NCBI GenBank assembly: GCA_902626385.1
Contig: CACOEZ010000002.1
Coordinates: 124,001-188,000, forward strand
DNA: 64,000 bases
Direction: 5' to 3'
Source of the DNA: an uncultured SAR86 cluster bacterium
GTDB lineage: Bacteria > Pseudomonadota > Gammaproteobacteria > Magnimaribacterales > D2472
Shown: piece by piece, positions 61,470 to 64,000 of the stretch
Layout: every line of letters starts with the position of its first letter
Position numbering within the stretch: the stretch's first letter is position 1
Position numbers and translations under genes: made by a program
The notes under the pieces: model-generated
Seen by the model: only the letters and a program-made list of their open reading frames with translations
Told to the model about the DNA's origin: nothing
The model's database searches: none

Positions 61470-62255
61470 TTAATCCCAGTTCGGCTTTCTTTTTTCTAGG
61501 AATGCTGTAATTCCTTCTTTAGCATCTTTTCCCTCAAAACACTTTGCTATTTGTTCTTTAAGATATGGTAACGCTTCATTAAAGTCTTTTGAATCTTGTT
61601 TTTCGTATGCCTCAAGACCAAACTGCATAGTTTCTGGTGCTAAAGATGCTAATTCTTCTGCAAGTGATTGTACTTTTTGATCTAAATGTTCTACCTCGAC
61701 AGATTCATTTATTAATCCCCATTTTTCTGCTTCTGTAGCATCAATAGGTTGACCCCGCATGATGAAATCTAGACCAGCTCTTTTTGGCATTACTCTAAAA
61801 AGACCAGCCATTACCATAAAAGGCCAAAGCCCTCTATGGATCTCTGGAGCAGAAAATTTGGCAGTATTGACTGAGATTGCGTGTGTGGAGTTTGTAACCA
61901 TTAAAAGCGCTCCCGCAAGAACAGATCCTTGAATTTTGCATATCACAGGTTTATAGATATGTCTTAGAGATAGACTTATATCTTCAGCATGAGGCAATTT
62001 AGGAACATTTGAGTGAGATTCCGATCTATTAAGATCAGCACCGGCACAAAAAATATCTCCTTCAGCAGCAATTACAATTACTCTGATAGATTTTTCTTGT
62101 TTTGCAAAAGCTAGAGAATAGTTTAATTCATTCATCATTACATTATTAATAGCATTCTTTTTTTCAGGTCTATTAAGAGTAATAGTTAAGATTTTTTCTT
62201 TTATTTCTAAATTGATTGTTTCAAAATTAAGACCCTCAAGAGATAATTTATCCAT
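61470..62255 (-). CDS. Enoyl-CoA hydratase/isomerase family protein (second)
   Basis: A 261-residue crotonase-fold enzyme. DIFCAGADLNRSESH near residue 73 and the oxyanion strand PVICKIQGSVLAGALLMVTNS are seen, then RGLWPFMVMAGLFRVMPKRAGLDFIMRG and EGITAFLEKRKPNWD at the end. The usual catalytic Glu region reads SAPEIHRGLWP. In an operon with an AtuA-like gene it could hydrate an unsaturated isoprenoid or branched acyl-CoA. It sits 2 bp after the AtuA-like gene. Confidence 0.87.
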   Translation of the reverse strand: MDKLSLEGLNFETINLEIKEKILTITLNRPEKKNAINNVMMNELNYSLAFAKQEKSIRVIVIAAEGDIFCAGADLNRSESHSNVPKLPHAEDISLSLRHIYKPVICKIQGSVLAGALLMVTNSTHAISVNTAKFSAPEIHRGLWPFMVMAGLFRVMPKRAGLDFIMRGQPIDATEAEKWGLINESVEVEHLDQKVQSLAEELASLAPETMQFGLEAYEKQDSKDFNEALPYLKEQIAKCFEGKDAKEGITAFLEKRKPNWD

Positions 62256-62257
62256 AC

Positions 62258-64000
62258 TTAAGCTCCCTCTAGTATTTCTTTAGGTACAAGAATTTTCTTT
62301 GCTCTCAAATATTCTCCAAGTGACTTGGCTTGGCTATCTTTGCGATTATTTGAAGATACTCCATCTTGCAAGATATCATGTATATAAAAATTGAGTGAGT
62401 AAATATTTGGTAACTCAAATCTTTCTATTTTGTATTTATTTAAATCAGGCATTAATTCTTTAATTCTTTCAACAGTCAAAAAATTATATAGAAAAGAATA
62501 TGTATTTTTATTTTTTGCCCAAACGCCCAGATTAGCACATCCACCTTTGTCGCCAGATCTAGTTCCAAAAAGATCACCAAAAAAGATTTCTAATTGATCA
62601 GTCATTTTGATTTCTTCAATGTTAAAAGGCTCCCTTTGATAATAAATCTCCTCAAAATCTAGTTGAGTTGTAGGTAATACCTCTATTTCTTTTCCATCAA
62701 TATGAACTTTTTCTTTAACATGTTTGCTATCGATTAATGCTGGCCAGTAAACAATTACTGGGCCACTAGATTTAGGTCCGCTTTGAGCAAAAAAACCTGG
62801 AATATTTGCAAGAGCAAGCTCAATTATTTTTGCACTAAAAAGTCTTCCAACAAGATCAGGATTGCTTGATTTAACTGATATTACCAATGATGCCATTGCC
62901 TCTTCGTTTGTTATTGGATTTTCTTTATCGGTTCTGTGTAACTGGATAGATACTTCTTCAAATTGATCTTGGCCGCCAACTGAATTGAAAAGAGCGTCTG
63001 TAAAAACTTTTGCTTTTTCATCTATATCAATCCCTGTCAATATTATTTCCATTCCGTTTCTGAAGCCGCCAGCTAAATTGATGCATACTTTATGATCTTT
63101 CGGTGGAGAGCTCCCCCTACATCCGGATATATGTACCTTATCTTTTGCTATTTCTTCAATTTTAAGAGTATCAAAATGAGAAATAACATCAGGATTTATA
63201 TACGCAGGAGAGCTAATTTCATATAACAATTGAGCCGTAACAGTTCCCTTAGAAACTAATCCACCAGTATTAGGATGTTTTGTTATATTAAAACTGCCAT
63301 CCTCAAAAATTTCTGCAATGGGGTAACCAACGTTATCAAAGCTAGGAACTTCTTTAAAAAATGAATAATTTCCACCAGTTGCCTGACAACCACATTCAAT
63401 AATATGACCTGCAGCTAATGCTCCCGCCAATGCATCATAATCATTTCTTTTCCAATTAAATTTCCATGCAGCTGGACCAATAACAACTGCTGCATCTGTT
63501 ACTCTTGGACAAACTACAATATCTGCATCATGATCAAGCGCTTCTTTTATACCCCACGCTCCTAAATAGATATTTGAAGTAAGAGGGCTGTAACCTGAAT
63601 CTTTCAGAGAAATATTTTTATCAATATTCATGAATTTCTCGCCTTCGCCCATTAAAGAATCCATTTTTGGCAACAAGTCATCTCCATCAATATATGCAAC
63701 TTTCATTTCAATAGACTGATCTATAAGAATTTTTTCAATTTCAGACGCCATAGATTTAGGATTAAGTCCTCCAGCATTTGTAACAATTTTTATATTTTTT
63801 TCGTTACAAGTTTTAGCAATTTCTTTAATTTGTTTTAAAAATGTTCCAACGTATCCTTTATCCTCACCCCTTTGTAATTTTTGACTATAAAGAATTGTCA
63901 TAGTTAACTCAGCTAAGTAATCACCTGTTAAAACATCTATCGGACCGCCATCAACTAATTCTTTGGCTGCAGATAGCTTATCCCCATAGAAACCACTGCA
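62258..64000 (-). CDS. AtuA-family (DUF1446) acyl-CoA catabolic protein, 5'-truncated by window edge
   Basis: At least 580 residues are visible; the frame is open through base 64000, and the N-terminal DYLAELTM motif lies upstream of the ATG at 63901, which is therefore internal. The N-terminal DUF1446 domain has VTDAAVVIGPAAW and GHIIECGCQATGGNYSFF; the C-terminal domain carries FGTRSGDKGGCANLGVWAK. AtuA occurs in acyclic terpene (citronellol/geraniol) use in Pseudomonas, but similar proteins appear in other branched-acyl pathways and the biochemical role is unproven. It leads the ECH and acyl-CoA dehydrogenase genes of this operon. Confidence 0.88.
   Translation of the reverse strand, partial: CSGFYGDKLSAAKELVDGGPIDVLTGDYLAELTMTILYSQKLQRGEDKGYVGTFLKQIKEIAKTCNEKNIKIVTNAGGLNPKSMASEIEKILIDQSIEMKVAYIDGDDLLPKMDSLMGEGEKFMNIDKNISLKDSGYSPLTSNIYLGAWGIKEALDHDADIVVCPRVTDAAVVIGPAAWKFNWKRNDYDALAGALAAGHIIECGCQATGGNYSFFKEVPSFDNVGYPIAEIFEDGSFNITKHPNTGGLVSKGTVTAQLLYEISSPAYINPDVISHFDTLKIEEIAKDKVHISGCRGSSPPKDHKVCINLAGGFRNGMEIILTGIDIDEKAKVFTDALFNSVGGQDQFEEVSIQLHRTDKENPITNEEAMASLVISVKSSNPDLVGRLFSAKIIELALANIPGFFAQSGPKSSGPVIVYWPALIDSKHVKEKVHIDGKEIEVLPTTQLDFEEIYYQREPFNIEEIKMTDQLEIFFGDLFGTRSGDKGGCANLGVWAKNKNTYSFLYNFLTVERIKELMPDLNKYKIERFELPNIYSLNFYIHDILQDGVSSNNRKDSQAKSLGEYLRAKKILVPKEILEGA

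Overview
The window is a gene-dense, AT-rich stretch of a free-living gammaproteobacterial chromosome. Intergenic gaps are very short, arginine is mostly AGA/AGG, and there is a TonB receptor, a photolyase, a candidate DMSP demethylase and several acyl-CoA enzymes. This resembles a streamlined surface-ocean lineage of the SAR86 type. That placement is inference from gene content and style; no rRNA is present to confirm it.

Layout. (1) 1-6624: surface polysaccharide genes (bi-domain oxidoreductase, heparinase-like protein, glycosyltransferase, WecB, WecC), read rightward and closed by a clear terminator; arginine codon use differs from the rest. (2) 6785-11243: pdxH, then the translation operon infC-rpmI-rplT-pheS-pheT. 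infC appears to start at a non-canonical AUA/AUU codon, and both PheRS subunits lack their accessory RNA-binding domains. (3) 11299-16973: a GfcE/Wza-type exporter, a GfcD/YjbH-type outer-membrane protein, a secreted protein with Ig-like domains and an 18-bp-repeat Thr/Ser/Gly tail, and an IHF/HU gene whose start codon lies in a large hairpin; then tRNA-Pro(GGG) on the minus strand. (4) 17107-29825: esterase, TerB, WecA, a PQQ-type dehydrogenase, an IMPase-family phosphatase, photolyase, fhs, aldehyde dehydrogenase, class II aldolase, fumC, phhB and a small membrane protein. (5) 29820-37318: a purine block of NCS2/AzgA permease, TonB receptor, phosphoribosyltransferase, guaB and guaA. (6) 37318-39575: a 2.26-kb segment bounded by a direct repeat of the guaA 3' end, holding one O-acyltransferase and clusters of a TTGTTGTAAA motif; it looks like an integrase-less mobile cassette. 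(7) 39593-50486: two MFS carriers, an outer-membrane-like protein, flavodoxin-fold reductase, CoA-binding protein, two acyl-CoA enzymes, apt, a FAH-family protein, an SDR, nagZ and a cupin. (8) 50556-56287: a saccharopine-dehydrogenase-like reductase, an overlapping three-gene unit (methyltransferase, small kinase, nucleotidyltransferase), a DmdA-like protein, a CIA30-like protein, tadA and a GNAT. (9) 56280-64000: xthA, a C-terminal processing protease, and an acyl-CoA catabolic operon (AtuA-like, enoyl-CoA hydratase, two acyl-CoA dehydrogenases) running off the right edge.

How the genes fit together. WecA, WecB and WecC would start a glycan on undecaprenyl phosphate and supply ManNAcA; the Wza/YjbH pair could export a polymer; the guaA-linked acyltransferase could decorate it. 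The permease, TonB receptor and phosphoribosyltransferase feed GuaB and GuaA, with Apt elsewhere in the window, giving a purine scavenging theme.

The best candidates for something new are the att-flanked cassette at guaA, the minimal PheRS, the start-codon hairpin on the IHF gene, a set of putative leaderless promoters with a -10 box 4-8 nt before ATG, and the methyltransferase/kinase/nucleotidyltransferase unit beside a DmdA-like gene.
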